The notes beneath the pieces are model-generated. The model was not told the DNA's origin and did not search any database. It saw only the letters and a list, made by a program, of their open reading frames with translations. Source: Butyrivibrio sp. (GTDB lineage: Bacteria; Bacillota; Clostridia; Lachnospirales; Lachnospiraceae). From it: 64,000 nucleotides of DNA. Positions 8,612 to 20,000 of the stretch are shown one piece after another. The translations under genes and the position numbers were made by a program. The number at the start of each line of letters is the position of its first letter. The first letter of the stretch is position 1. The stretch spans positions 1 to 64,000 of the forward strand of contig NZ_JAFRGN010000027.1 in assembly GCF_017433805.1 (NCBI RefSeq). The letters run 5' to 3'.

Positions 8612-9133
8612 GTGGGGAATACAGATTCTAAAGAAAAGTTAATACAGCTGATGAACTCATATAAGAATCTTGTGTTCTCTGTATGCCTCAAGCTTACAGG
8701 TGATTATTTCGCAGCGGAAGATATAGCCCAGGAAACCTTCATTTCGGCATATGAACATCTTGATGAGTTTGATGGAACTTCGGAAAAAGCCTGGCTATGC
8801 AGAATTGCAAGTAATAAGTGTATCGACTATCTCAAGGCGGCAGAGCGGCGCGCAGTTCCGGCTTCCGATGAGGAAACACTTCTAATGGAGAGTACGAGGG
8901 ACGGTCCACCGGAAGTCTTCGCTACCAGAGATGTACTACAGGAAGTAGAGGGCAAATGCAAGGACCTTCCTGAAGGCTACGCTGAGATAGCGAGAATGTA
9001 CTTCATGGGAAGCATGTCGGCCCGGGAAATATCAGACAAGATGGGCATTCCTGTTAAAACAGTACAAACAAAGATATACAGAGCCCGGGAAATGCTAAAG
9101 AAAACTGTGAGAAAGGAGGATCTGCTGGCATGA
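8612..9133 (+). CDS. ECF-type RNA polymerase sigma factor
   Basis: At 173 residues it has the two-domain form of group IV sigma factors. Region 2 covers about residues 15-80 (AAEDIAQETFISAYEHL, the core-binding and -10 melting segment). Region 4 covers about 118-165, with the helix-turn-helix AREISDKMGIPVKTVQTKIYRARE that reads the -35 box. It starts at GTG 8612 behind AAAGGAAG. The last four bases overlap the next gene (ATGA), which is expected for a sigma factor and its regulator. It should direct a small regulon, probably including its own operon of membrane proteins, which suggests envelope stress. The signal is unknown. Confidence 0.92.
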   Translation: MGNTDSKEKLIQLMNSYKNLVFSVCLKLTGDYFAAEDIAQETFISAYEHLDEFDGTSEKAWLCRIASNKCIDYLKAAERRAVPASDEETLLMESTRDGPPEVFATRDVLQEVEGKCKDLPEGYAEIARMYFMGSMSAREISDKMGIPVKTVQTKIYRAREMLKKTVRKEDLLA

Positions 9134-9573
9134 GTAAGGATTATGAATATTTATCTGATCAGGAACTTAATAGTCTCATTGAGAGCGTAGAGGCGGAAGG
9201 TATTGTAAATGCTCCGGAAGATTTTATGACTGAAGTTCTGGACAACATTGTAGAAATAGACAAGTACAGAATTACAGCTGTACCTGGACCAAGTAATAGA
9301 AATATTCTTGATTATAGTATTTATTGCCTCAAGGTCTTTGGATCAATAGCCGCAGCAATCCTTATCATGGTGATGGTTCCATTTATCAGAGGAGCTGAGC
9401 GGGTTCCGGACAGAGCAGAGATTGTATCTCAGATTTCAGTTCCTTCCAAAGAGGATGTGGTTTCTCAAAAACCAGTGAAATCAAAAGAAGAAGTTTTGAA
9501 TAAGCAAACGCAAGCCCCTGATTTTATTACAGATATTGAGACATGGTTTGACAGTTTACCTATTAGTAAATAA
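9130..9573 (+). CDS. Probable anti-sigma factor, single-pass membrane protein
   Basis: It overlaps the sigma-factor gene by 4 bp, so the two are translationally coupled. The N-terminal cytoplasmic part (about 60 residues) is acidic, a single hydrophobic helix lies near residues 70-88, and a short outer tail follows. The tail repeats a VSQxxVxSKE[DE]V unit twice in tandem. It lacks the HxxxCxxC zinc motif of ZAS anti-sigma factors. The assignment therefore rests on position and topology, not on a conserved domain. It probably holds the sigma factor at the membrane until a signal releases it. Confidence 0.6.
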   Translation: MSKDYEYLSDQELNSLIESVEAEGIVNAPEDFMTEVLDNIVEIDKYRITAVPGPSNRNILDYSIYCLKVFGSIAAAILIMVMVPFIRGAERVPDRAEIVSQISVPSKEDVVSQKPVKSKEEVLNKQTQAPDFITDIETWFDSLPISK

Positions 9574-9588
9574 GCGGAGGATCATATT

Positions 9589-10170
9589 ATGAAACCAACT
9601 AAGAAAAATAACTTTTTTACCTTTATATTCTCATTCCTTCCTGGAGCAGCTGAGATGTATATGGGCTTTATGAAGAATGGATTCAGCATACTTGCCATAT
9701 TCATGGGAGCATGTGCACTGTGTGTGGCAGGAGCAGATTTCATGATGCCAATCGTATTTCTGATCTGGTGCTATGGCTTCTTCCATGCCAGAAATGTAGC
9801 CAAACTTGATGATGCAAGCTTTGCCGCATTTGACGATGCCTATGTATGGGAAGAATTTGACACAAAAAGAGCTATCAATGTTCCAGCAGATAAACTTAGA
9901 ATTGGTGCAGCTATTGTACTTATCTTTGTTGGTCTTGGCATTATCTGGAACTATGTAAGTGAAATAATTATTATGCTTATTCCTAATGAATATTGGGATT
10001 ATCTGTATCCTATTATTTACAATATTCCTAGCGTAGTGATCGCTATTGCTCTTATTGCATTTGGTGTTATGCTCATCTCCGGCAAGAAAAAAGAGCTCGC
10101 AATTCCTAAGAATGCAGCAGATGTTGTAGCTACAGAGGTCTTCGTAGCTAAGGATGTTAAGACTGATTAA
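9589..10170 (+). CDS. Small membrane protein with TM2-like N-terminus
   Basis: The N-terminus (FLPGAAEMYMGFMKNGFS then a hydrophobic helix) resembles TM2-type membrane domains, and two more helices follow near residues 100-122 and 135-162. The C-terminus is a soluble tail. It lies 15 bp after the anti-sigma gene behind a good GGAGG site, so it belongs to the sigma-factor operon. Function is unknown; location suggests a membrane or envelope stress output, and a part in signal sensing is also possible. Confidence 0.65.
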   Translation: MKPTKKNNFFTFIFSFLPGAAEMYMGFMKNGFSILAIFMGACALCVAGADFMMPIVFLIWCYGFFHARNVAKLDDASFAAFDDAYVWEEFDTKRAINVPADKLRIGAAIVLIFVGLGIIWNYVSEIIIMLIPNEYWDYLYPIIYNIPSVVIAIALIAFGVMLISGKKKELAIPKNAADVVATEVFVAKDVKTD

Positions 10171-10205
10171 TTAGGTTAACAGATACTAAGGAAGGAATTA
10201 TATCT

Positions 10206-10511
10206 ATGGATAATACAATAAGAGTACATAGAGTAGGCTCTATCACCACAGGCCTGGGAATGATAGCTATTGGTGTAGCATTTCTTCTTCACCTGTTCCT
10301 TGGCATAGTCAGCTACGAGCTGATCTTCAGACTGTGGCCACTTATGATAATTGGTCTTGGAATCGAGCTTCTCATTTCAAACTTTATGACAGATAAGATT
10401 GTGTACGACAAGGCAGCAATCTTTCTGATGATAGTGATTGTGTTCTTCGCAATGGGAATGGCCGGAGCAGATATGTGCTTTGAACATATTGGTGATGCGA
10501 TGATGTTCTGA
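10206..10511 (+). CDS. Small LiaF/LiaI-like membrane protein
   Basis: This 101-residue protein has three hydrophobic helices. The WPLMIIGLGIELLIS segment is characteristic of the LiaF/LiaI-type transmembrane region found in cell-envelope stress modules. It is the last gene of the ECF sigma operon, 35 bp after the previous gene, and is followed by a strong terminator. Known LiaI/LiaF proteins act beside envelope-stress regulators, which fits this operon, but no substrate or partner can be read from the sequence. Confidence 0.65.
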   Translation: MDNTIRVHRVGSITTGLGMIAIGVAFLLHLFLGIVSYELIFRLWPLMIIGLGIELLISNFMTDKIVYDKAAIFLMIVIVFFAMGMAGADMCFEHIGDAMMF

Positions 10512-10835
10512 GTTTCTCTGAATTTTCTGAGTTTTTCTTTTGGTATTGGAGTGTTACGATATTGCAGCTAAGAGTTATCTGTATTGCAAATGATTTTTAC
10601 TGCTGATTTTAGAAAAAGACAAATCCAGCGGTAGCCTGAATTATTGGTTACTGCCAGATTTGTCTTTTTTGAGTTTTGATAGTAACAAACTCATTTATGC
10701 CCCAGAAAATATATTCATCCATTCCCAAAGAACAAGAAAATCAATAATTTATAGAGAAATAAGCGAATATTAAATCGGAATATGTATTAATATAATAGTA
10801 GAACCAATACAACTTCCACCCTCAAGGAGTATACC
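10512..10835. other. Intergenic region between the sigma operon and nth
   Basis: It contains the terminator of the sigma operon (10613-10670), then an A/T-rich stretch that must carry the nth promoter. TAATAT-like boxes occur near 10790-10797, but no well-spaced pair stands out. The CTCAAGGAG ribosome site lies just before the nth start. Confidence 0.5.
10613..10670 (+). terminator. Strong terminator of the ECF sigma operon
   Basis: AAAAAGACAAATC pairs with GATTTGTCTTTTT, and an inner GCGGTAGCC pairs with GGTTACTGC through G-U pairs. The result is a long hairpin ending in a T run. Confidence 0.85.
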
Positions 10836-11489
10836 ATGACCAAGAAAAAGCTTGCATTAGAAGTAATTGAGAGACTAAGAAAAGAATATCCTGATGCAGT
10901 CTGCACGCTGGCTTATGACAAGGCATGGCAGCTTCTGGTAAGCGTGCGTCTGGCTGCCCAGTGCACTGATAAAAGAGTAGACATGATAACTCCATTACTA
11001 TATGAGAAGTATCCAACCCTGGAGGCTTTGGCAGATGCTCCTGTGGACAAGATCGAAGAGATAGTTCGCCCATGCGGTCTTGGTAATTCCAAAGCCAGAG
11101 ATATTTCTGCATGCATGAAGATGCTAAGAGATGAGTACGGCGGAATAGTACCGGATACTATGGAGGAACTTCTTAAACTCCCTGGAGTTGGCAGGAAGAG
11201 CGCCAATCTTGTCCTTGGTGATGTTTATGGTAAGCCTGCAATAGTGACAGATACCCACTGTATCAGACTCTGTAATCTTATTGGCCTTGTTGATAACATC
11301 AAGGAACCAGGCAAGGTGGAAAAAGAGCTATGGAAGATCATCCCTCCAGAAGAAGGAAATGCACTTTGTCACCGTTTCGTAACACACGGAAGAGAAGTGT
11401 GTGTTGCACGAAGGCCAGACTGTGACAGATGCTGTCTCAAAGATATATGCAAAACGGGAAAAGCAACTATAAAGAAAACAACCAAGTAA
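10836..11489 (+). CDS. nth: Endonuclease III (DNA glycosylase/AP lyase)
   Basis: Base-excision repair enzyme that removes oxidised pyrimidines and nicks abasic sites. The helix-hairpin-helix LPGVGRKSAN carries the catalytic Lys, and the catalytic Asp lies in VTDTH. The four cysteines of the 4Fe-4S cluster are spaced C-x6-C-x2-C-x5-C at the C-terminus (CVARRPDCDRCCLKDIC). The 217-residue length is normal. It starts at ATG 10836 behind AAGGAG. It precedes fbp by 34 bp and may be co-transcribed with it, although the two have no functional link. Confidence 0.97.
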   Translation: MTKKKLALEVIERLRKEYPDAVCTLAYDKAWQLLVSVRLAAQCTDKRVDMITPLLYEKYPTLEALADAPVDKIEEIVRPCGLGNSKARDISACMKMLRDEYGGIVPDTMEELLKLPGVGRKSANLVLGDVYGKPAIVTDTHCIRLCNLIGLVDNIKEPGKVEKELWKIIPPEEGNALCHRFVTHGREVCVARRPDCDRCCLKDICKTGKATIKKTTK

Positions 11490-11523
11490 CCAGTGACCAC
11501 AGTTTCATCTAGTTAGGGGAAAA

Positions 11524-13479
11524 ATGAGAGATATCGAATATTTACGACTTCTTAGCAAAGAATTTCCAAATGCAAGAAAGGCAGGGGCAGAGATAATCAA
11601 TCTGCGTGCTATTTGTGCCCTTCCCAAGGGAACAGAGTATTTCTTTTCAGATATTCATGGAGAGTATGACAGCTTCTCACATCTTCTTAGAAGCTCATCC
11701 GGTATCATAAGAGCCAAGATTGAAGAGACCTTCGGAAATATGATGTCAGAGGCAGAGCAGCTTGAGCTTGCCAATCTCATATACTATCCAAGAGAAGCAA
11801 TCAGTAAATACAGGCACGACGAGAACACTGATGCCAAGGTTCTTCATGAGTACCAGAAGATAGCCATCAACAGACTCATTGCAATCTGCAGGGTTGTTAG
11901 CTCTAAGTACACCAGGTCCAAGGTCCGCAAGAAGATGCCTCAGGACTACGCCTATGCCATAGATGAGCTTTTGCATCTCGACATAAATGACGGCAACAAG
12001 AAGCTCTATTACAATGAGATCATTAGCGGAATCATAGAGATAGATTCTGGAGATGAATTCATTATCGCGCTTTGCGAGCTTATCCAGAACCTTACAATCG
12101 ATTCTCTTCATATTATAGGTGATATTTTCGACAGAGGCCCAAGACCTGATCTTGTTATGGAAGAAATCATGAACTTCCATGATGTTGACATTCAGTGGGG
12201 CAATCATGATATAGACTGGATGGGAGCAGCCTGTGGTAATGAGGCTTGTATTGCCAATGTACTTAGAATAGGAACCAGCTATAACTGTTTTGATGCGCTG
12301 GAGGATGGTTACGGGATCAACCTTCGCCCTCTTTCCATGTTTGCTGCAGAGGTTTATGGGGGTGACCCTTGTACGTGCTTTAGACCACATCTTCTGGACG
12401 AGAACAAATATGATTCAGTTAACCCTGAGCTTGCAGCCAAAATGTGTAAGGCAATCACTATTATCCAGTTCAAATTAGAAGGACAGCTTATCAGGAAGCA
12501 CCCTGAGTATAAGCTTGATAACAGACTCCTTCTTGATAAGGTGGATTACAAAAAGGGAACCATTACTATAGGTAAAAAGACCTATCAGCTCAAGGATACA
12601 AACTTCCCGACAATAGATCCTGCAAATCCATATGAACTGACAGATGAGGAAAAAGAGCTTATGCGAACACTTCGCTTTAGCTTTATTCATTCGCAGCTTC
12701 TTATTAAGCATGTTCAGTTTCTATATTCCCACGGCGCTATGTACCGGACTGTTAACAATAACCTTTTATATCATGGCTGTATTCCCATGGATGATAAGGG
12801 CGAGTTCATGTGCATGGAAACCAGAGATGGCAAATACGCAGGGAAAGAGCTTATGGATTACCTTAATGTTAAGATTCATGATGCCTTTTTCCTTGATCCA
12901 AGAGATGATGCAGACAAAAAACAGGATGCAGTTGATCTCATGTGGTATCTCTGGTGTGGCCCCAGGTCACCTCTTTTTGGAAAAGACAAAATGACAACCT
13001 TTGAGCATCTCTTTTTGAGTCAGGAAAAAGACCTTTGCGTTGAGAAGTTCAATCCATATTACAGTTTTTCTGCGAAAGAGGAGTGTGCAGACAAACTCAT
13101 AAAAGAATTTGGACTTGATCCTGAATGGGCGCATATCATAAATGGCCATGTACCTGTTAAGACCAAAAAGGGAGAGAGTCCCGTTAAGGCTGGCGGTAAG
13201 CTCTATATCATAGATGGCGGAATATCCAAGGCATATCATGAGCAGACGGGTATTGCGGGATACACACTTATTTTTAATTCTCATCATCTTGCTCTTGCTG
13301 CCCACAAACCTTTTGTTAAGGGACAGGAGAACACGCCTGCGATTCAGATCACAGAGAAGACCAAAAAGAGGATTCTTGTGAAAGACACAGATATCGGAAA
13401 GGGCTTACAGAGACAGATTGAAGACCTCAAAGAATTATTATCGGCATATGAGAGTGGTTTGATTAGAGAGAGGTTCTAA
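11524..13479 (+). CDS. fbp: Fructose-1,6-bisphosphatase, class III
   Basis: Gluconeogenic enzyme that hydrolyses fructose-1,6-bisphosphate to fructose-6-phosphate. At 651 residues it is the large Firmicute class III type, unrelated to class I. The metallophosphatase motifs are visible: SDIHGEYDS at about 42-50, GDIFDRGPRP near 199 and WGNHDIDWMG near 225, which bind the two metal ions. The gene starts behind AGGGGAAAA and is followed by its own terminator. In this fermentative organism it complements the gap-pgk-tpiA cluster 36 kb downstream. Confidence 0.96.
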   Translation: MRDIEYLRLLSKEFPNARKAGAEIINLRAICALPKGTEYFFSDIHGEYDSFSHLLRSSSGIIRAKIEETFGNMMSEAEQLELANLIYYPREAISKYRHDENTDAKVLHEYQKIAINRLIAICRVVSSKYTRSKVRKKMPQDYAYAIDELLHLDINDGNKKLYYNEIISGIIEIDSGDEFIIALCELIQNLTIDSLHIIGDIFDRGPRPDLVMEEIMNFHDVDIQWGNHDIDWMGAACGNEACIANVLRIGTSYNCFDALEDGYGINLRPLSMFAAEVYGGDPCTCFRPHLLDENKYDSVNPELAAKMCKAITIIQFKLEGQLIRKHPEYKLDNRLLLDKVDYKKGTITIGKKTYQLKDTNFPTIDPANPYELTDEEKELMRTLRFSFIHSQLLIKHVQFLYSHGAMYRTVNNNLLYHGCIPMDDKGEFMCMETRDGKYAGKELMDYLNVKIHDAFFLDPRDDADKKQDAVDLMWYLWCGPRSPLFGKDKMTTFEHLFLSQEKDLCVEKFNPYYSFSAKEECADKLIKEFGLDPEWAHIINGHVPVKTKKGESPVKAGGKLYIIDGGISKAYHEQTGIAGYTLIFNSHHLALAAHKPFVKGQENTPAIQITEKTKKRILVKDTDIGKGLQRQIEDLKELLSAYESGLIRERF

Positions 13480-13493
13480 TTATAAAATTTATA

Positions 13494-13540
13494 AACGGTT
13501 GATGAAAAGACAGTATTTGTCTAGCATCAACCGTTATTTT
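13494..13540 (+). terminator. Terminator after fbp
   Basis: AACGGTTGATG (13494-13504) pairs with CATCAACCGTT (13525-13535); an inner AGACA/TGTCT pair extends the stem. ATTTTTAT follows. Confidence 0.85.
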
Positions 13541-13748
13541 TATGCCAACAACTATATCTTGTGGTTGGCAATTATAAAATATCTAAATTTTCTATGTATA
13601 ATTTCAAACGTTTGCTTTATTTTGCATTCATTATGTTCATTTTCTTTTAAGCGGAATCCGCAATTTTAGGGGCTTTGTATGATGCACTTTATGATGAAGT
13701 CGCCTGTATCATGATTTTAAAAGAGGATACAAGAAAGGATACATTGCC

Positions 13749-13967
13749 ATGAAGAGAAGAACATCTAAGACAAATTATCCAGATCCTGAAAGAAACAAAG
13801 GAACCTTCATCGTGAGGGTCGACTATTGTCAGAGAAATACCTGGCAAGGCCGAGTAATATGGGCCGAGGAAAATAAAATTCTAAGGTTCAGAAGTGCCCT
13901 TGAGCTGATCAGACTAATGGACGAGGCATTAGGCGAGGGCCAGGAAGTTCACATTCTTGCTGAATGA
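13749..13967 (+). CDS. Small conserved-looking protein, function unknown
   Basis: This 72-residue soluble protein has a basic N-terminus and a compact core: FIVRVDYCQRNTWQGRVIWA, followed by FRSALELIRLMDEAL. The pattern of a beta-hairpin and one helix looks like a small single domain. I recall similar short proteins in Lachnospiraceae but no assigned function. AGAAAGGA lies upstream as ribosome site. An 11-bp palindrome GCGGA-A-TCCGC at 13651-13661 may be an operator. It lies between fbp and the adhesin with its own leader and may be monocistronic. Confidence 0.6.
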   Translation: MKRRTSKTNYPDPERNKGTFIVRVDYCQRNTWQGRVIWAEENKILRFRSALELIRLMDEALGEGQEVHILAE

Positions 13968-14088
13968 TCGGCAATCTAAAAACTAGATGATCATCAAAAA
14001 ATCCCAATCATTACAATCAGTCAGAAGTACCTACTAACCGGCACCTAAAACTCCAAACGAGTCAAATACTTATGAGGAGGAAGATGTT

Positions 14089-17000
14089 ATGTTAAGAAAA
14101 TGGAACCGTTTTTTAGCTTTTCTATTAGCAGTAGCTCTTATTGCAACCACTTTTCATAGTAATCTTGCAAGCATCAGAGTTTTTGCTGAAGGTGAAGATA
14201 CTGTAGAAACTCCTGCAGATCCACCAGCTCAGACAGAAGAGCCTGCAGTAGAACCTGAATCTGATCCGAACCCGGAACCAGCGGGCGAACCGGCAGAACC
14301 AGAAACTACGTATGAAGAGCCTGCACCTGCAGATACTCCAGCTCCAGCCGATGATCCCAATCCTGGAAATGAAGATACTGCAAATGTAGAGCCAGAAACA
14401 CCTCAGACACCACCAGCAGATACTGCTGTAGATGAAGCAACAGCTGGTATAACAGATCCAGCTGAGCTTCCAGAAGATGGTGATGGAACGGCAAAAGAAA
14501 ACGAAGCTGAGGATGATGATGCAGCAACACTCGCTTCTTCTATTGAAGAAGAAATAGAGGATGATGCGGCAGCACTTGGATCATCTGAAGAGGAAGAAAA
14601 AGAAGAAGAGAAAGAGCTTGAAGAAAAACTTGTAACAGTTACTTATTCAGCTCAGCTCGGAGGACGTGTTTCAAAAGCTTCCGAGACAATCGACATTAAT
14701 GATAAGAATGCCAAGTTTGAAGGTTCAACAGCATCAGCTGTAAATCAGTACTATCAGTTCATGGCATGGGTTGATAAGAATGGAAACACAGTTTCTACAG
14801 AAGCAACCTTTGTTCCAGCTGAAGTAGAAGAAGATACATCTTTTACAGCTACATTCGAGAAGCTTTCAAACATGCCGGCACAGGATTTCTCAGGAAGTGC
14901 AGGCGGAATGAACGTATCAGTATCAGCAGATGATGGCGTTTTCCCAGAGGGAACAACAATGACAGTTACTGCTATTGGCGACGATGAAGCTATGGCAGCA
15001 GCTACGGACGCCCTTGGAGATAATGTTAAATCTGCAAAGGGTGTAGATATTACATTTAGAAACGCAGAAGGCGAAGAGGTTGAGCCAGCTAATGCTAAAT
15101 ACGTTCACGTATCAATTAGCATTGCAGATAGTCTTGAAGGTGAATCCTTTAGCGTAGTACATAAAGATGACAACGATAATGTATCAGTTGTAGGTTCTGC
15201 AAGTGAAAGTGGAGCAGAATTTGATGCAAACTCCTTCTCTGTTTATATCGTAGCAGGTGAAGGTCAGGAAGATCCTGAAGCTGTTGCAACACGTACCTAT
15301 AACTTCTATGCTTCAAAATCAGACTCAACACCTTTAAATACACAGACTGTAAAAGAAGGTGAAACAATTTATACACCTGGTATTCCAAGTCTTACACAGG
15401 ATCAGGAATTCTTTGGATGGTACCGCGAAGTAGGTACTAACAAGATTGCCATTGATTTTTCTCAACCTGCTACAGATGTTCAGCCACAGGAAGTATTTAA
15501 CTGTTATGCAGATATTGAGACTACATATTATGTAACAATGGTAGGACCTGACGAAGAAATCGTTCAGGTTAAGAAAAAGACAGTTAAAGATGGTGGCGAT
15601 ACTAATGTAACACTCACAGACGTTTATGTAACACCTGATAGTGCAGAAAAGGTATTTAAGGGCTGGACAACTGTTAAGAATAAGCCAACTCCTGATACCA
15701 GACCGATTGTTACTTATGTTGATGCAGCAGTTGATAAGACTGTCTATGCAGTAATAGTTAGTGGACATTGGATTCGCTTTGATGAAAATGATGGCGGCTC
15801 TGGCGGTGGTGCAAGCTATACCGGACCAGTAGCAGTTATGGAAGGTGAGTATCCAATTGATTCTAAGCCTGCAAATCCATCAAGACCAGGATATGAATTT
15901 GGTGGCTGGTACAAACAGGCCAATGGTCAGGATGGCGGAGTAGTTGAATCTTCAGTATTTAACTGGAATGAGTATCTTAATGCAGATGTTACTCTCTATG
16001 CTAAGTGGACAGCAGCAACTACTACCAATTACACAGTAGTTATCTGGCAGCAGCAGATAGAGAATGCTTCAGCGTATGATTACGTTGAAAGCCATACTGT
16101 AACAGGTACTACCAATGCGACAATTACTGACAACATGCTGAGAACTTATACCAATAATCCTGCAACAGGATTCCAGTATAACAGCGACAAGAAGAGAATA
16201 GTTTATGGCTCAGATGAAAAGACAACTACTGTAATCAGAGCAAAAGGTGATACAGTTGTTAATCTGTATTTTGACAGAAAGACTTTTACACTGACCTTTA
16301 AGAATGGTAATTCAACAGTAAAGACAATAACAGCCAGATATGGTGAGAATATTGAAAGTAATTTCCCAATTAAGGTAGGAAATACCACCTATGATAATTC
16401 ATGGGAGGTTACTAGCAATTCTCAGACCTATGAAAAAGGTCTTTTGATAGTTGTTATTGATAAGATGCCTGCAGAAAACATTACATTTAAAAAGCACAGT
16501 AATAGCAACTATACACAGATAATGAATTATTATCTGGAGGCTGTTGAGGGTGAAAGCTATACTCACTCTTATGGAGGACTTCATTTTAACCTTTATAAGA
16601 CAGCAACAGCTCATTATGGCGCTGTAACTTATGATGAAGACTTCATATTATTTGAAGGCTTTGATAGATTTGGATCAAATCCTTCGTTTAATTCATCTGG
16701 AAGGGCTCTTGTTAATCAGAGTGGAACCATAAACTTCTATTACAAGAGAGTAACGAAACGAATTGACTTTAAAGATAACTACAATGGAATCACATCTGAT
16801 GTACCAGGTGTAGATAGTAGTTTCTCATCGATTCAGTATGGTAAGAACTTATCATCATACAAGAGTCTGGCACCAACACTTCCTGATAGGGAAGGCTGCG
16901 AATTTAAAGGCTGGTACGAAGACCTGAATGGTAATGCACCATTTAACTGGAACAGCACAATGCCTAATGCCAATAAGGTATTGTATGCACATTATGAGAA

Positions 17001-20000
17001 GGTTCAGTACCACGTACACCTTAATCCAAACGGTGGTACTCTTACCGATGGTCAGGAAGAAGATTTTGATCTGGATTATGGCGAGATTATCAGCAAATCA
17101 TCACTTGATAAGACCACAAAGACAGGCTATGAGCTAGTTGGATGGTTTGATGATTCAACAGGATTTGCATATGGCTACGGCGCTGTAACCAGCAATGTAA
17201 ATCTTACAGCTAAGTGGAGAAGCCCTGGTACAGTAAATGTTAAGTACTATGCTGGCGACTTTGGATCAAATCCTCCAGTAGATAATTATGACTACTACAA
17301 GAATTCTACAGTAATAGTTAAAGGAGCGCCTGCAAGTATTGCGGAAGGATATACATTCATTTGCTGGAAGGTAAATGGAGTAGGAGATCCTCTTTATCCA
17401 AATAACAGCTTTGATATTGACACTACAATTATATCCGGCAATGAAGTTAAGCTGATTGCTATATATGAGAAGAAAGGCGCAGGTGGAACATCAACTGAGA
17501 ACACCACTGTTACATATGTTCCAAATGGTGGAACAGGAGAAGCTAAGACTTTCACATATAGAAAGAACGAAGCCTTTAACGCACTTACACTTGCTGACTC
17601 AGGATTCTCACGCTCAGGATATACATTCCTTGGATGGGCAAAGAGTGCAGATGCAACTACTGCTTGGGTAACAGAAGGAACACTTATAGCAGCAGATAAT
17701 CTTCCAGATCCTGATCACAATATCCTTTACGCAGTATGGAAACAGGATATTAAGGTTACAGTAACTATTACAGGAAATACAGATACAGTAAACTATAACG
17801 GATCTGAGCAGAGTGTTACTGGATACTCAGTTGCAATCGCATACTCAGCAAATGGTAGCCCAATTGAAGGTGGCGGATACAGCGAATCAGATTTCACATT
17901 CTCAGGCGAAGCGGTTGCAAAGGGCACAAATAAGGGTACATACCAGATGGGCCTTGCACCTTCACAGTTTACAAACAATAATACAAACTTCGCAGAAGTA
18001 GTATTTGTAGTAAATGATGGATGGCTGAAGATCAATGCCAAGACAGCAGCTGTTACCATTACAGGTATTAAAAAGAGTGCAGATTACGATGGTACAGAGC
18101 ATACAGCATCCGGATATACAGTATCAGGTGACAGCATAGACGAGTCCAAGATCGTATATGACGGAGAGGCCATTGCTAAGCAGACAAATGTTGGAACAAA
18201 AGTTATGGGACTTTCTGCAGAGAAGTTCTCCTACAGCGATCCTAACATTACAGTAACCTTTACAGTAGCATCTGATGGTTCCATGACAATTAAGCCTATA
18301 AATGTAACAGTTAACATTGTAGGTCATCATAATTCAACTGCTTATGATGGGCAGATGCATAGCGTATCAGGTTACGAAGTAGAAATACAGAATAGTCTCT
18401 ACAAAGAAGCAGACTTTGAATTCTCAGGAACTGCATATGCGGAGAGAAAACTCCAGGGTACCACTAATATGGGCCTTGCAGCTTCTCAGTTTACTAATAA
18501 GAATAGCAACTTTGGAATAGTAACCTTTAATGTAACTGATGGTTATCAGGAGATCACTCGTAAGGGATCAGTAGTAGTTACCATTACTGGTCATCACGAT
18601 ACAAAGGTTTATGACGGACAATCCCACAGCGTATCAGGATATGATGTGGAAATCAGTAGTGACCTTTATAAAGAAACTGACTTTTCATTCTCAGGAGGTA
18701 AGGTTGCGGAAAGAACTGATGCTGGTAAAACAGTCATGGGACTTAAGCCAGAACAGTTCACAAATACTAATGATAACTTTACAGATGTAACCTTTAACGT
18801 AGTAACTGATGGTTACATGGAAATTACACCAATTAACGTAACAGTAAATATCATAGGTAATAAGGGAGAGAAGCCATATAACGGATCAGAGCAGAGCGTT
18901 ACAGGATATACAGTTGGCGAAATCAGTAGTTCTCTTTACAAGAAAACAGACTTTACATTTAGCGGAGATGCTACTGCAAAGGGAACCAACAAAGGAACAT
19001 ATCCTATGGGACTTTCTGCAACACAGTTTACTAATACCAATCCTAACTTTGGTACAGTTACATTCGCTATAGATGACGGTTCACTGGTAATCACAGCAGT
19101 TACAGCAACAGCCAAGATTATTGGCCACAATAATACTACTGACTATGATGGACAGCTGCATACAGTAACTGGTTATGATGTTGAACTTCCAGCAGGATCT
19201 CTTTTGACAACGGCTGATATCAAGATTAACGGAAGTGCTTCAGCATCCAGAACAGATGCAGGTACAACTAACATGGGACTTACACCTGAGATGTTCAGCG
19301 TAGAAAACGCAAACTTCTCCAGCGTAACCTTCACAGTAGAAGATGGATATCAGACAGTTAATCCTATCGATGTAACAGTAACAATTGAAGGCCATAAGGA
19401 CAGTGTAACCTACGACGGAAATCCTCATATGGTATCTGGATATGATGTTAAGTCCATAAGCAGTAGTCTCTATACAACAGCTGACTTCACATTTAATGGA
19501 CCTGACAGCATAACACAGACTAATGCTGGAACATATCCAATGGGCCTTGCAGCATCTCAGTTTACTAATACTAATAGCAACTTTAAAACAGTAACCTTTA
19601 GTGTAACTGATGGCGAACTTAAGATCAGTCCTATCGACGGCGTAACAGTTACTATTAAAGGTAATACAGCTAAGGTTGACTACAAGGGAACTGAGCAGTA
19701 TGTAACAGGATACAGCGTAGCATTTAGTAACAGTAAGTATACTGAGGCAGATTTCACTGTTGCAGTAACTGCAAAGGCATCCGGAACTGATGCAGGCACA
19801 TATGCAATGGGGCTTGCAGCGGATAAGTTTACTAACACTAATAGCAACTTTACAAACGTTACCTTCGACGTAACAGACGGCTCACTGGTAATTGAACCTA
19901 TATCAGTAACAGTAACTGTTGTCGGACGAAATGACACTAAGACCTATGATGGTAATAGCCATACAGTTTCTGGAATTGACTACGAATACAGTAACACCCT

